Shown here: piece by piece, positions 22,333 to 34,195 of the stretch | How positions within the stretch are numbered: position 1 is the stretch's first letter | Layout: every line of letters starts with the position of its first letter | Assembly: GCA_048013815.1 (NCBI GenBank) | Contig: CM106586.1 | Location: forward strand, 12,648,001-12,712,000 | Reading direction: 5' to 3' | DNA length: 64,000 nt | From: Setoptus koraiensis | Taxonomy: Eukaryota > Arthropoda | The notes under the pieces: generated by a model | The model's database searches: none | Seen by the model: the letters and a program-made list of their open reading frames with translations, nothing else | Told to the model about the DNA's origin: nothing | Translations under genes and position numbers: made by a program

Positions 22333-25300
22333 GTACAGATCCTATTATCTGATTTCTCATAGAGCTTTCCTGTAACCTTCATCTCAGAGTCCAAGATCAC
22401 AGAGCAATCATTATTGAGAACGGACATTCACTTGTTGGTCGCTTTCGTTTTCATCATTTACTTTTTGGATCAATAAAGTAATTCCTCGAAAGGCATTCAT
22501 TTAGATCAGCTCGTTTGGTTTTTTATCAACAATTTGAAGATCCCAATCAATTGTCACCTTCTCGAATCCCGGGTCCGAGAGCCATTTCGACATAAGCGTC
22601 GCAGCTCAGTTTTTGAAGGCTGCTTCGCTGTATGCCTCATGTTTTTGTCGGACCACTTACTTATAATGGTAACATCACAATATTCATTATAAAAGCCTCA
22701 AAACGTCCCCATGGTATCATCCAGCCCTTAACGTTGCTGTTCATTACAATCGACGATGAATAAACTCATAAGCCCATCATGAGTGTTCAACAGTTTTTGA
22801 ACAAGATATGCATCGTTGCAGTGGTTACATATGGTTCAACCGGTTCATAGTTACCTGTTGCTGCGTTGTTGTCGTTGCTGTTGATTGGTTAGGTAAATGA
22901 AAAAAGAGTGAGTGAAAAAGAAAAGTGATCGCTATCTAGCAGTCAGTTGGGCATCTATGGAGTGAGTAGCGATAACACATTTCGCATGACTTATGAGCAC
23001 TTTGATCATCGTCTTCTTCATCATCTACTATCACTATGCAATGGTCAGGTATTTAACAACAACGGGATTGAATTGGATTAGATTGGACAACAACAACGAC
23101 AACAACAACAAGTGGTTATTGCATCATCTATCTAGAGGAGATATCCAGCGGCAAGTAGGCTGGTCCCTATTGTGTCTTTGTTGTCGCTTTGTTGTTGCTT
23201 CGTCTCTAGGTATTTGCTAGCTTTAATCGGAGTGAGTGTGCATGTGATAAACAACATTTCGCTAGCTGACTCTCTATGTCAAGAGTTAACTGTAGTAACT
23301 ATGTCGTTGGTGGCAACGGTGGCAATGGCGACAACGATGGCGATAATAGCGATGATCAGATAGAGATAATTTTTTTGCTTTCTTTCAATTTAGTAGTTTT
23401 ATTTGTCATCGTAGTTGCAGTATTTTGTTGCTATACTGTAGCTACTCTGGCTATATTAGCTACATATTAACGGGACTTACCCTTCTTTTCCTTGTGCTCA
23501 AACGAGACTAGAAAGATTTATTTTTTTCCAGTGGAAAGAGTGAGTGGAAAGAAGCAAAGAGGCAAGGAGACAATGACAAAGAAAGTAAAGAGCGAACGCT
23601 CGTTCCTCAAAGGAGACTGGTCAGGCAAACGCATCTGGAGAGGTGTATAAATGGCAGACTGAGCGATGTGTGAGATGAAGAATAGAGAAAAAAAAAGTGA
23701 AAGTCTGCTGCTGAAAATGAAATTATACCTATAAATACTCATCACTCAATGAATTTCAATGTGTCCATATGAACTTCTTTGCTACATAGGAGCCTATCCA
23801 ACTGTGTAACTATCCGGACACTAACCTCATCATGTCTGCCGTCATGTTCATCACTAGCTAGCCACTGGTAAGACGGCTCCAACGAGCATGGCCAGCCGGT
23901 TGGCAAGATGTTGGCGCATTGCTGATGCAGTTGTTGCTTCTCTAATATGTTGTAATATGGTTCATAACACAAGCATGAGTTTAGCCAGTGGACACAGCAA
24001 CGACCAACTACTACAACAACAACAACTAAACAAGGCAATCAACGGCGACAACTTCGCGCGACAGGTGACATACCAATCGTTCATTGTGACTTAAGGGCAT
24101 GGTAAATACACTCTGTCTACTCGACAATCTATCTAGAGTAGATGTCAAGTGATGGCAATTTTTCAAAGTGTTGATTGTTCTCTGTCTTGGTTGCTGTTGT
24201 TGTTGCTGCCTGAATGTACCGCATAACAACGACTTACATATCTAATTTATAAACTAGGCATACTTGTTAGTTTGTATACACGACAAGACACGTCAGAACT
24301 TGTTAGATCTACAGGAAAAGTGAAGCAACAACAACTGTTATGCATCTCAATCAACTTGTGTAATTCATGTAACTCATAAAACAACAATGACCAATATGTC
24401 TTGAGCGAATATTTTTCGACTCCGAAAGGGCCAATTTAATTGATGATGCTGCTGGTTTTAGTGTTGAAGGTGAATTACTGATCAGATTGTTGGTGCAAAA
24501 ATGGTCTTGTTTATAAATAAGCTCCAAGGAATTATGGCTGAGGCAAATACAGTAGGTGTATTTTGGCAACTAACAACAAGCTGCTGAGTGATGAATTTGT
24601 CATGACTCATATCATGTCGCTCTCGGAACAAAGATTACCGGCTGATGACCTCTCTCTCTCTCTCTCTCTCTTTTCTTTGCAAAGATGAGCGCCTTAAATA
24701 AGCGCCGAGTTTATGCTGATGGGTTATGAAAGAAAGCATTGCAGAGAAGAAAATTTCAAACTCGAAAGAGAAAATTGTCGGAGCAGTAGCAAAATGAACT
24801 AAAATAAACTACTACCACATGTTGCCCAACATCTCGTCGTCATCTAACATGCTAATATTTGTTCAATTGGCACTTCACATCAGCAACAGTAATGAAGTGT
24901 TGGCGCTTTTTGTTGTCGACCATTGAATACAGATGGACACAACAAGAAGAATAACGACATAGAGTGTGGTTGAAGCAATTTAAATTTGTTTGTGTTTATG
25001 TGATTTATTTATAAATTATACGAACAAAATGAGTGCACCTTTGTTGTTAATGAACACTACGAGATGATAATTTGTCTGGTCGTTTAGAGTTGTAGCTGTT
25101 TCAATTCAATGAAAATCATATATAGTAAAGGATGAGCTAATCAATGGATGCGATGATTTATTTACTGAGGGACTTTCACTTTGCATTTCTCGTTGTCGAC
25201 GTCATCTTCTTCGGAGTTTAGCCTCTCAACTTTTATATTTATAGATACGTTCTTTTCTTTATGTCTGTTCTTTTATGGTGGTTATTTGTCAGTGAAACAC

Positions 25301-25542
25301 GACAAAATATATGTACACTTTTTGACACACAATCTGACAAAATGCCCAGCTACCGATATTGTGCAATCGTTCATTAGACAACGGCATATCGGATAGATGA
25401 ATAGATTAATAGATAGATAGATATTATGGATATATACATACATACATACACAGATGGACATATGATATATTGAAAAGTTAGACAGCTAAGATTCGGAATT
25501 ATTTGTCATTCTTATTACATAATAGCAACAGTGGCGACTAGT
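22333..25542. other. Gene-poor region rich in CAA/GTT low complexity
   Basis: 3.2 kb without a convincing gene. It contains scattered (AAC)n/(GTT)n stretches (for example 23085-23120 and 24006-24030), a TC microsatellite at 24650-24671 and a CATA run near 25433-25450. Open frames here are short and made of the low-complexity DNA. It resembles the distal regulatory flank of the family A gene to its right. Confidence 0.5.
24650..24671. repeat. (TC)n microsatellite
   Basis: About ten TC units in non-coding DNA. Confidence 0.9.
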
Positions 25543-26175
25543 CTAAGTCCTCTGCCGTCTGGCCTCTCTGAGAGCGTGCTGTTGGTCGTTTTCGTCTGCG
25601 TTGAAATAGGAAGATTGATTCAACAGAAAATCGCCATCGATTGCCTCAGGGGGCGCTGTGATTATCTCGGCCACATTACCATAAATATCGGCAGACAATT
25701 TCGACGGTGGATAATTGAGACCTTCGTCGCTGACTTGTATCTTTGCGCTTACGTAGCGTTGATTTGGCGGTGGTCCACTAACTTTGCCGTGGACTGTCTT
25801 TTCTCTCAATATAGATTTATCGTCGGATCCATCGCTCACTCTCATCGAGGCCGACATAACTTGTGCGCCTTGAGTAGATTTTACCCGTGACTTTTGTATT
25901 TTGTCTGGCGAGGGCGCCTTGAATTTACCAACAACTATCTGGCTACCGTTATTATCGTTGATCGGAGAGGTCTCGTCTGTGTTGCTTGTCGATGCCGATG
26001 GCGACGAGGCAGACATTTGTAGTCGCATACTGTTGGCCGTATCTAATTGTTGTTGATTGTTGTGGTGACGTTTGTGAAGAGCATGACGCTGATGATATGA
26101 CAAGGACGTTGGGTACGCTTGAGCGCCCAATGTCAATAAGAGACAATTCAATATGATGCTTGTTAGTGGGAGCAT
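25543..26175 (-). CDS. Family A secreted protein, oldest copy (210 residues)
   Basis: Unrecognised secreted protein; two further copies lie at 44258-44896 and 56115-56753. Signal peptide MLPLTSIILNCLLLTLGAQA, then a short conserved YHQRHAL-KRHHNNQQQLD block. A Ser/Thr-rich linker with DETSPI and VVGKFKAPSP follows. The C-terminal 85 residues are highly conserved: KTVHGKVSGPPPNQRYVSAK, then GLNYPPSKLSADIYGNVAEI and APPEAIDGD. No cysteine in the mature part; basic KR pairs could be processing sites, so a prohormone-like role is conceivable but unproven. Single exon. This copy differs from the other two mostly in the linker, showing purifying selection on the C-terminal domain. A conserved upstream block lies 3.4 kb away. 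Confidence 0.7.
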   Translation of the reverse strand: MLPLTSIILNCLLLTLGAQAYPTSLSYHQRHALHKRHHNNQQQLDTANSMRLQMSASSPSASTSNTDETSPINDNNGSQIVVGKFKAPSPDKIQKSRVKSTQGAQVMSASMRVSDGSDDKSILREKTVHGKVSGPPPNQRYVSAKIQVSDEGLNYPPSKLSADIYGNVAEIITAPPEAIDGDFLLNQSSYFNADENDQQHALREARRQRT

Positions 26176-27003
26176 GATTAATTGATCTGCAGGGTTATTT
26201 CTATTGATTTATTGTGGATAATTTGTGATTTATTATTGAAAATTACTATTTTTCAATTGAATCTAATGCAGTGGCTATAGCGTCATGTGGTGTTTATCTA
26301 TGGCTGCACTTGTGTCGGTGGGTCACTGAATAGTATTAGGTTGTTTGTTGGTAACGTGATTGCTATTATGCAATAGTTTGCGTATTAGTATACCATCAAC
26401 TATTCGATTATTTGACGTTTTCATGTAGTATTTATTTTATAAATTTATTTAATATTGTTGAAACGAAGCTCGTGATTAAGGACGATGACAGCTAATATGT
26501 CATGTGCGATGGCGATTGTGATGGATATTGTATTCAAGTCAGTGATCGGTAATTAGATAGTCATTGTCTGGCTACTCCAACTATTGTAATGATCGGTCAT
26601 TGGACTACTACCACTACTAGTGACAACTCGTGCACAACAACATAACGATAAAGAGCAACAAACTCTCATTCTAAGCAAATACACTATTATAATTATATCA
26701 AGGAACCTATTCACTACCTGAGTATGGTCCCACCTCTGGCTCTCATACTTGTCGTTTTCGTTTTGGTTGTCGCTGTTGTTGATTAAATCAATTCACTACC
26801 AACACTAAACTGTTGAAGTCTCACTATGCTTGAGACTGAGAGAAAGAGGGAGAGAATGTCAAAAATTAAATTCAATGTAGTCTAACTAGTAAGCAACCGA
26901 CACACACAACTATGCCGACTATTGACTAACTAGTCAATGGGTATGATCTAAAAACTTGTTGTCGTAGTTGCTGTAGTTAGTTCTAGTGTATGCAAGTTTA
27001 TGT

Positions 27004-27028
27004 TTGTGTATGTGTGTGTGTGTGTGTC
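27004..27028. repeat. (GT)n microsatellite
   Basis: Mostly uninterrupted GT units. Confidence 0.85.
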
Positions 27029-27262
27029 TAGTTGGATAGGCCCTCTTATGTAATAGGATTATATGACATGATGGAGGCGAGAGAGAAAGTTGAAGTGATG
27101 AAGACTTGCTGTTGTTGTTACTAATGTCGCTAGTTTAGCTCTGTTGTTGGATAATCATATTTTATTTCTTACTTCGATTACTCTCACTTGCACGTACACA
27201 ATACACGCAAATAAAATTAAAACTTATTCAACAACCTCCTTGCAAACAGGCTAAGCCCACAC

Positions 27263-27330
27263 CACCACCACCACCACTACTACTACCACCCCTGTTACTA
27301 CTATTGCCGCTGCTACCACTGCCACTACTA
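27263..27330. repeat. (ACC)n/(ACT)n trinucleotide tract
   Basis: Imperfect runs of ACC, ACT and CTACCACTG units. Confidence 0.8.
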
Positions 27331-29599
27331 CCATCACCAACTCAATTCAACTCAACTACTACTGGCACTAGCTTGATAATTCTTTTCACTTCTCTAACTT
27401 CTTGATTTTCGCAACTTTTCTAGCTTTCCAGCTTGTCAAATGGAGAAAGACAGCGAGAGAGAAATATCCAGTGAGTAGTAGAGGCAGGTACATCGACAAT
27501 CACAAGACTACCTCTGGCACTTGTGTGTCCAACTAGTGTACTGATAGGGTCGCGAAACTTCAACTGAGACTACTTTGCAGCCAACAAGTCTGTGCTCTAT
27601 CTGTTCGTTGCCCATTCGGCTATACGGCTAGCTAGATGATGTAAAGTCTCAATAGAAGTAGCTCAGTGAAAGTGAGCCTATTAACACTCGAATCAGCACT
27701 AGTTTAGTGAACTACGACTAGTGCTAGTATTACGTAACAGTGGCCAGTTCAAGTCTAAGCTGGCATCAACGGTTGTAACGACAACTAATACACAACAACA
27801 ACAACAACTACATATTTTACTAACCAGCTGAGGCTCATACAGGTAGTGTGTGTTTGTATTGCTGCTTAATCAACGAGCTTACCACCGCCACTAGCTAACT
27901 CGGATAACTTAGTGCTCGATGTTGCTCATTCGTTAATGATCCCATTGTAGTTGTCTTTGTTGTTGTTGTTGCTGTTGCAGGAATTGACGAAGCTATAAGG
28001 GCATAGTGATGTCTGAGTAGGTATGCATCAACTCATCAACACCAGGATATAAGAAGGATACATTAACGGTCACCGCCGATGATTGTGCCGCGAAAGAATG
28101 AAAAACGGGAGGAGTTGACAAGCCAACAACAACAACAAGCCATATGATGATGATCGCTGTGGTGGTGGCATGAGCAAGTGTGAGATCACTAGCTAATTGT
28201 AACATAAATACTACTTGTTGTTTCTTACTATGAAATGCACAACATGGTGGTAATATAAGCGACCCTTCAAACTTCTTTATGTTGATACAAATACTAATTC
28301 AGTTTCATTCCTCCACTTCATTATCATCGCCAATCGACACACAAACCCTACGATAGATGGAGGAGACAAGTGGAAAGTTGGGCAAGTTCCCTGCGGGGGC
28401 TTTTTAGAAGCTCATCTCCGGCTTGTATACAATCAATCTTTGGTAGTTGCTTGAAATATATCAGATTATATTATAGCAGCATATTGTGAAAACCGGCAAA
28501 TCAGAGTGAAATAGCGGCATGACATACAGAATAGTAAGCTGTCAGGCAGTGACAAGACGATGATCCATCATAGTTGGGTCGGCGTCATTATGCATGTAAA
28601 TAATAGTATAATTGAGTTATATAATCAAGCAGTTTGATGCGCCTGATATGGAAATAAGTCGTATATACAAGTCCTCATGCTTGCGTATCACAAAGAAACA
28701 AATTCACAGGCAATTGGATATAATTACAGCTTGCTTAAATTGCTCAGAATTTGCGCTACAATTTTAATCAAATAACCATATTATCAACACAATATGGCTT
28801 CAAATAAAGAGATAGCCACCAGTTTCAAGCCGAGACAAGTTTTGCTTGGACGAAGTGTGAGTGTTGCAAGACAATAGTAATGATGTTGATTGAATAATAA
28901 GGTAGAAAAAAGTTTAACTGGTCAAACAGCAACACTGGTCAAATGAAATCACAATCGGGGATAGGGTGAGGTTGAAAACAAAAGACGTTGATAATAAATC
29001 ACAAAATAATAGCAGTGATGATAGTTAAGTGTTAGCTGTTGTTGTTTGGTGTGACTTGTGAAATTTCCATAAACAGGTGACCACGAACAAATTGTGAGAG
29101 GGGGACAATCGCCCGTCTAATGACTCTCTATTGTAGTTTAATGGTCAACTGTTGGCCGTGATTTTTTCGACAAGGTCTCGAAAGTCGTTAAAAGGACAAT
29201 TCCCTGGATAAACGAAACGAGGTGTTCACAGACACACAACTCAAGTGGCAACTCAAACAATGCACACTTGTACTCAATGTTAACAAACAATGTCTACTCA
29301 ACTGGACAATAACTGTTGTTGTTAGTTAGTTCAGCCAACTAGCAACAGTTGATTGTGATATGCTGATAGGCTTGACCTAGGAAAGTCAATGTTTAGAGCT
29401 AGTGTTGCATTGTTGTTATGTGTGCGTAGCTTATCAGGCCGCCTTCATAACAGTATGTATGATGATCTAGACAAATCTCGCCAGGTAGATGTCTTTACAA
29501 TACAATGGACGCAAACACATACGAGAGCGAGAGAAAGTGAGGGATGTCGTTCCGTTGTAGTTGTCACAATGAGTGTTATTGTTGGTCGGTTGGTTAGTT

Positions 29600-29925
29600 A
29601 GTCGATTGAAATGCAGCAATTGCTATTTATTAGACATCTATCCTGACATTAGATAGGCTATAAATTGAAGAGACGAGCAAGAGTGTCGCAAATGCGATTT
29701 TTAATACACTTGAATGAATGAATCCACACCAACAAACAGTCAAAAAATACATGGCAATCAATACCGTACAATTATTTGAACTTTCAAGGTGTGTTGATTC
29801 CGATGCTGGTAGTTCCAAGATAAATGACAACAACAACAACAACAGTCAACTGCAATGTTCTTGTGTGTGCCAACTTCCTGAAACATGCCTAGCTGACACA
29901 TCAACGGTTCAGTGGACCGAATTAG
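29600..29925 (-). promoter_or_regulatory. Conserved non-coding block of the family A loci (diverged copy)
   Basis: Matches the segment upstream of the other two family A genes (about 43466-43750 and, inverted, 57260-57545). Shared strings include GGATAGATGTCTAAT, CACCTTGAAAGTT, ATTGCCATGTA and CATGCCTAG. Short open frames through the block are in different reading frames in the different copies, so it is probably not coding. It may be a distal promoter, a non-coding first exon or an enhancer. Confidence 0.5.
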
Positions 29926-30236
29926 TAGTTAGCTTGCTAGTAAAATAGCCAGCCACATGCCAACAAAATATTTACGTGAGGATGTGTTTGTTGTTGTTAT
30001 TGTCACATATGTCGCCAGCGAAAGTTGTTGCGCAATCACTAATCTATTAAATGGTTAAATGAAGTTATGATAGTGATTTCAAATGATACTCGAATATCAA
30101 TTGAGCCTGTAAGCGCCTCAAGTGCAAGTTGACGAATCAACCGTGTTCTAATGAACCCTCGCACCATTCCAAGTTTACCTGGTGTAACCTTACGTAATTC
30201 CTGTTTAGTGGATCAAACAAACGAACATATTAGGTA

Positions 30237-30273
<37 letters not shown>

Positions 30274-31195
30274 TAGGCGACATTGAAATTGTCTCATAGA
30301 GCCACCGAGAACCAAACTAATTCGCTTTTTCACATGACCTTTTCCATTATGCTTCAATTCAATTTATCTTTTTTACAACGAGTCCATTCCTTGATTGACT
30401 TTTCCCCTCATTACTCTTCGCATAGAGTCCTATGAGCACCTACTACCTATTATAACACGGCAACCATAAATTCACATGAACATCTAGAGAGTTGTGACTC
30501 GGGTCAACTCACTCCCAGCATTCGTATGTTAGCTAGCAAAGCCACTAATGAATACTCAAAGATATGTGTCTGTGATATAAAACAACTCGGCAGCACTCTA
30601 TGCATTAGTTTTGCGAACGCTCCTTTTCACATAATCAGGTCCGATTAGGCAATTTGCTTATCTTATTTCCCATATCTAACTAGCTTCTGGCCATCAATGT
30701 CTGCCTATTTAGGGATGCAATTCCACACTCCTCTCATCATTCTATCTATAGGAAAGTGTCTATTTTTGTCAATCTGATTGAGAGACCTCCTACTAACCAG
30801 GAAAAGTGAATAGGATTATCATTGTTGCTACTATTCCATCTGTTTAGCTTCGATTGAGTCAAAAGCCCACAATTTAGGCAATTTTTGCGCTACTTTAATC
30901 TCGTTATGAATATTTGATACAACTCGAATCAGAAACATTGCACATGATAATACATACAGTAGATCTAAATCACAGGGACTATACAAAGGCCTCCCAACTA
31001 TATTTGAATAAATGAATATCATGGATTAGTTGAAACCGATTCACTTTAATTCAGTCAATAACTTAAGATTGCATGGTTGCATAGCATGATTAGATTATAA
31101 TTTTAAAACACATAGTTGTCGCAAAAGTTGACTTCAACTTTAGTGAATATCTCAGCTTCCACCTCTGTAAATAACGCCCAACAAGTTGTCTGATC
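29926..31195. other. Intergenic with GAC microsatellite
   Basis: 3' flank of ALG11 and further gene-poor sequence, with no coding signal recognised. Confidence 0.5.
30237..30273. repeat. (GAC)12 microsatellite
   Basis: About twelve uninterrupted GAC units; no open reading frame of note runs through it. Confidence 0.95.
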
Positions 31196-32626
31196 TTAAT
31201 CTAATATAGGTTTCATGGTTTTAATTAGCCTCTCAGAGAACAACTCATCACTGTAATATTTTGCAGATTCAAATGCTTGAGTGCGTATGGCGAGACGCTC
31301 CTCTTTGGACATTTTCAGAATCTGCTCCAGCTTATCAGCAAAATCTCTAGAATCTTTAGCTAGGAATCCATTTAGTCCACCTTGTATTATATCTTTTTTG
31401 GGACCTCCACTATCATGGGCCACCATGATCAAACCGGCCGCCATACATTCTATGAGAACGATTCCAAAATGTTCGTTTGCCATAGTGTGGATTGCAACAT
31501 CTGCTTTGCCAATACCCTCGATCAAATCATCAAATGGAACATCAACTTTAATATCAACATTCTTTCGCAATCCTAACTTTGAGATTTCATCTTGTAGATA
31601 TCTGACTCGAAGTCGATCGCTGTCGTTTCTTGCCCCTCCATACAGGGTCAGCTTAGATTCTTTTGATTGAGTCTTGTCTAGAAACATTTTAAACGCCTCA
31701 AGTTGCATCAAGTGATTTTTTTCGGGCCTGAATTGAGCAATCGAAATAATGTTCAGACTTTTCTGACCATCTTTGAATCTTTGGATCGACATCGACTGCA
31801 TGACTTTTACATCACAAGGTGGGTATATAGTGAAAGCTTTGACAGCCCAAATGCTCTCTATATGCTCCCGGGTCCAATTGGAATTCACCATGACAAGATT
31901 AGCTGTGGCACCAATGTGACCATAACAAGTGGCTATAAGCCTGTAATATAACAATTTAAGTTTTCTGAGTTGAGGATAGTCAACAAATATACTACGGTTG
32001 TTAAATGAGGGATGATTAGAAGTCTCGACGTTGGTTATCATGTCTTCACTTATCATAGGATAGTGGACATAGGTAGCAATCTTACAGTTGTGGAATCGAA
32101 ATATAGGCATTGTGAAGGAGAAACCAATGCTCTCGATGAAAATGGATGGGACAATTCTGTAAGCCGCTTCCGCACCTACAAGAAATGCTGCACAATTCTG
32201 AAATAGCAGCGTCAAGTATGGGAACCTTTGGGCATCTAAATAGTGGCAGAATTTCAGCTTAACGAATTTGATTCTATTGCTATAACCCTTGCTGCCGGTA
32301 TCAGAATCGTCTTCGCAGGATATGTTTTTAGTATGTCTTTTCTTACATCTGAGATCGATCTTGAACCTTGAGGCTACGTTTTCGAGTATTCTTATTTCGT
32401 CTGTATCTGCTTCCGAATAAATGAATATGGTATATTTGGGGTAGTGGTCAAGTATAGATTTCACGGCATGCCAGAGGACCCTCTCTCCACCTCCGTGTGA
32501 GGAACAATACGGATGGAAGAACCCGATAGAATTTGGTACTCTCCTTCTTGACAGACTCCATTTTATGATTATAAATAAGATGCATCCGATAGACAATGTG
32601 AAGATAACTGCCAATAGATACGACAT
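31196..32626 (-). CDS. ALG11: ALG11, GDP-Man:Man3GlcNAc2-PP-dolichol alpha-1,2-mannosyltransferase
   Basis: Adds the fourth and fifth mannoses to the lipid-linked oligosaccharide on the cytosolic side of the ER in N-glycan assembly. A single exon of 476 residues (human 492). An N-terminal membrane anchor (YLLAVIFTLSIGCILFIIIK) is followed by the ALG11 signature FFHPYCSSHGGGERVLWHAV. The GT4-type C-terminal domain contains ISIAQFRPEKNHLMQLEAF, NVDIKVDVPFDDL and the nucleotide-sugar motif HTMANEHFGIVLIECMAAGL with the EX7E-type glutamates. It lies head-to-head with RpS2. Confidence 0.96.
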   Translation of the reverse strand: MSYLLAVIFTLSIGCILFIIIKWSLSRRRVPNSIGFFHPYCSSHGGGERVLWHAVKSILDHYPKYTIFIYSEADTDEIRILENVASRFKIDLRCKKRHTKNISCEDDSDTGSKGYSNRIKFVKLKFCHYLDAQRFPYLTLLFQNCAAFLVGAEAAYRIVPSIFIESIGFSFTMPIFRFHNCKIATYVHYPMISEDMITNVETSNHPSFNNRSIFVDYPQLRKLKLLYYRLIATCYGHIGATANLVMVNSNWTREHIESIWAVKAFTIYPPCDVKVMQSMSIQRFKDGQKSLNIISIAQFRPEKNHLMQLEAFKMFLDKTQSKESKLTLYGGARNDSDRLRVRYLQDEISKLGLRKNVDIKVDVPFDDLIEGIGKADVAIHTMANEHFGIVLIECMAAGLIMVAHDSGGPKKDIIQGGLNGFLAKDSRDFADKLEQILKMSKEERLAIRTQAFESAKYYSDELFSERLIKTMKPILD

Positions 32627-33047
32627 AATTAAATTAGTGAGATAACAGTTGATAATCCAGTTAAATCACGAGCGAAACCTGTAATGAGTGACAGACTTAC
32701 CTGGGTGAAAAGGAATCCGAGATTTTTTAGCTTTCAAAACGAGCGCTACCACCAACTGCGCATGCTCTGCAGATAAAACAAGATTTACGCATGCTTTCTA
32801 GCTTCATTCCATGTCGCTCTTTCCGGGTGTAGTGTTAAAGATAAATGTTCATGTCAATGCATGCTACCGCACCGGACCACAGTTTTGTATTAAGATTACC
32901 AGCGCTCGTACCCACAACTTTATTACTCAATATTGGGTCAATCAAAGAATTAATCAGCCTATCTCAGTAAAATACAGTTAAAGCCTCACTAATTTAATTT
33001 TCAAGACTCAGTTGCAAAAATATTACATTGAGCAAACAACATTCATC
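32627..33047. promoter_or_regulatory. Divergent promoter region of ALG11 and RpS2
   Basis: 421 bases between the two start codons. Contains an NRF1-like TGCGCATGCTC (32757-32767) and a pyrimidine-rich segment (CTCTTTCCGGG, near 32815) that could act as a ribosomal-protein initiator. A second GCATGC lies near 32860. Confidence 0.55.
32757..32767. promoter_or_regulatory. NRF1-like site TGCGCATGCTC
   Basis: One good half-site and core of the NRF1/Ewg palindrome, 131 bases upstream of the ALG11 start. Confidence 0.4.
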
Positions 33048-34173
33048 ATGGCAGAAGTGGCACCAGCCCCAAGTGGCGATCGAGGTGGTAGAGGCAGAGG
33101 TGAATTTGGTGGAAGAGGTCGCGGTCGAGGCCGTGGTGGTGGACGTGGCGGTGGACCTGGCCGTGGAGGACGCGGAGGAGCCAAAGACGGTGAAAAAGAC
33201 TGGGTTCCAGTTACAAAATTAGGTAGATTAGTGAAGGATGGAAAAATCAAGTCTCTTGAAGAGATTTACAGAATGTCACTGCCGATCAAGGAAGCAGAAA
33301 TAATCGATTATTTCATCGGCCCAAACCTCAAAGATGAGGTACTCAAGATCATGCCTGTCCAGAAACAAACTAGAGCTGGTCAGCGCACTAGATTTAAGGC
33401 CTTCGTAGCTGTCGGTGACGGAAATGGTCATGTTGGATTTGGCGTTAAATGTAGTAAAGAGGTAGCAACAGCTATCCGAGGAGCTATCACATTAGCTAAA
33501 CTATCTGTAATCCCAGTCAGGCGAGGATACTGGGGAAACAGAATAGGAAAACCCCACACTGTGCCCTGTAAAGTAAGTTACTAACATTAATTGTTTATTA
33601 CAACTGAATAGCTCCCGACACTTTGGAGACCTACTATCGGTCCTAGTGATCTTGATGGTTCTCTCTATTGAGCACCGAGAAAGTTAAGATCTTGACTGTA
33701 TCTTTACTTTTGCTCAGGTGTCACAAATCGAATGTTACTCCTCTTTCCTAATGAGAGTTGTTGAGCGACTAGTACGGCATATTCCATAGTCATCTTGTAA
33801 TGTAGTTTTTACTATCAGGACACGTTGACAGACCATGCTCGACACATTTCAACTTAAATATATGAAACAATATATCATGTAGCGGTTCAGCGTCTCTCTC
33901 ATTGTTCTATTCTAATGCTAATTCACCATCTACTATTCCTACCACCAACAGGTTAATGGTAAGTGTGGTTCAGTTAGTGTGAGACTGATACCGGCACCCA
34001 GGGGTACAGGTATCGTCTCTGCCCCAGTCCCCAAGAAATTATTGACCATGGCCGGTATTGAGGATTGTTACACGAGTGCTACCGGATCGACAGCTACTCT
34101 TGGTAATTTCGCTAAGGCCACATATCTAGCTATTCAGAAAACATATTCTTATCTGACACCAGATCTATGGTAA
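33048..34173 (+). CDS. RPS2: Ribosomal protein S2 (uS5), C-terminally short
   Basis: Small-subunit ribosomal protein uS5, which sits near the mRNA entry channel and supports decoding fidelity. Start at [10 protein letters not shown], not the upstream in-frame codon. Exon 1 is 33048-33572, exon 2 is 33952-34173, joined in phase 0 across a 379-base intron; 248 residues. An RGG-rich N-terminus is followed by the uS5 double-stranded RNA-binding domain ([20 protein letters not shown]) and the C-terminal domain ending YSYLTPDLW. The protein stops there, whereas animal orthologues carry about 25-35 more residues. The stop is part of a potential donor (TG|GTAAAT), but no acceptable next exon was found and a poly(A) signal follows at once. 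Confidence 0.95.
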
Positions 34174-34189
34174 ATTATTTGAGATATGA

Positions 34190-34195
34190 AATAAA
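34190..34195 (+). terminator. Poly(A) signal of RpS2
   Basis: AATAAA 17 bases after the RpS2 stop, followed by an A run. It supports the short C-terminus. Confidence 0.6.

Larger units (their letters stand above)
26176..29599. other. Gene-poor upstream region of the family A gene
   Basis: 3.4 kb between the start of the family A gene and its conserved upstream block. Contains GT repeats (27004-27028), an (ACC/ACT)n tract (27263-27330), and many CAA/TTG runs. No coding exon recognised. In the other two copies the same interval is only about 0.5 kb, so this copy has gained sequence or the others lost it. Confidence 0.5.

Noticed and set aside
22146-22427. 93-codon minus-strand frame
   Set aside because: The plus strand in the same place gives a more protein-like, spliceable frame, so this was treated as its shadow.
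23276-23470. Asn/Asp-rich open frames in the gene desert
   Set aside because: Arise from CAA/GAC/GGC low-complexity DNA and overlap each other in different frames.
33573-33951. Possible snoRNA in the RpS2 intron
   Set aside because: RpS2 introns host snoRNAs in vertebrates, and this intron is longer than most here, but I could not find a convincing C/D pair or a hairpin-H-hairpin-ACA layout.
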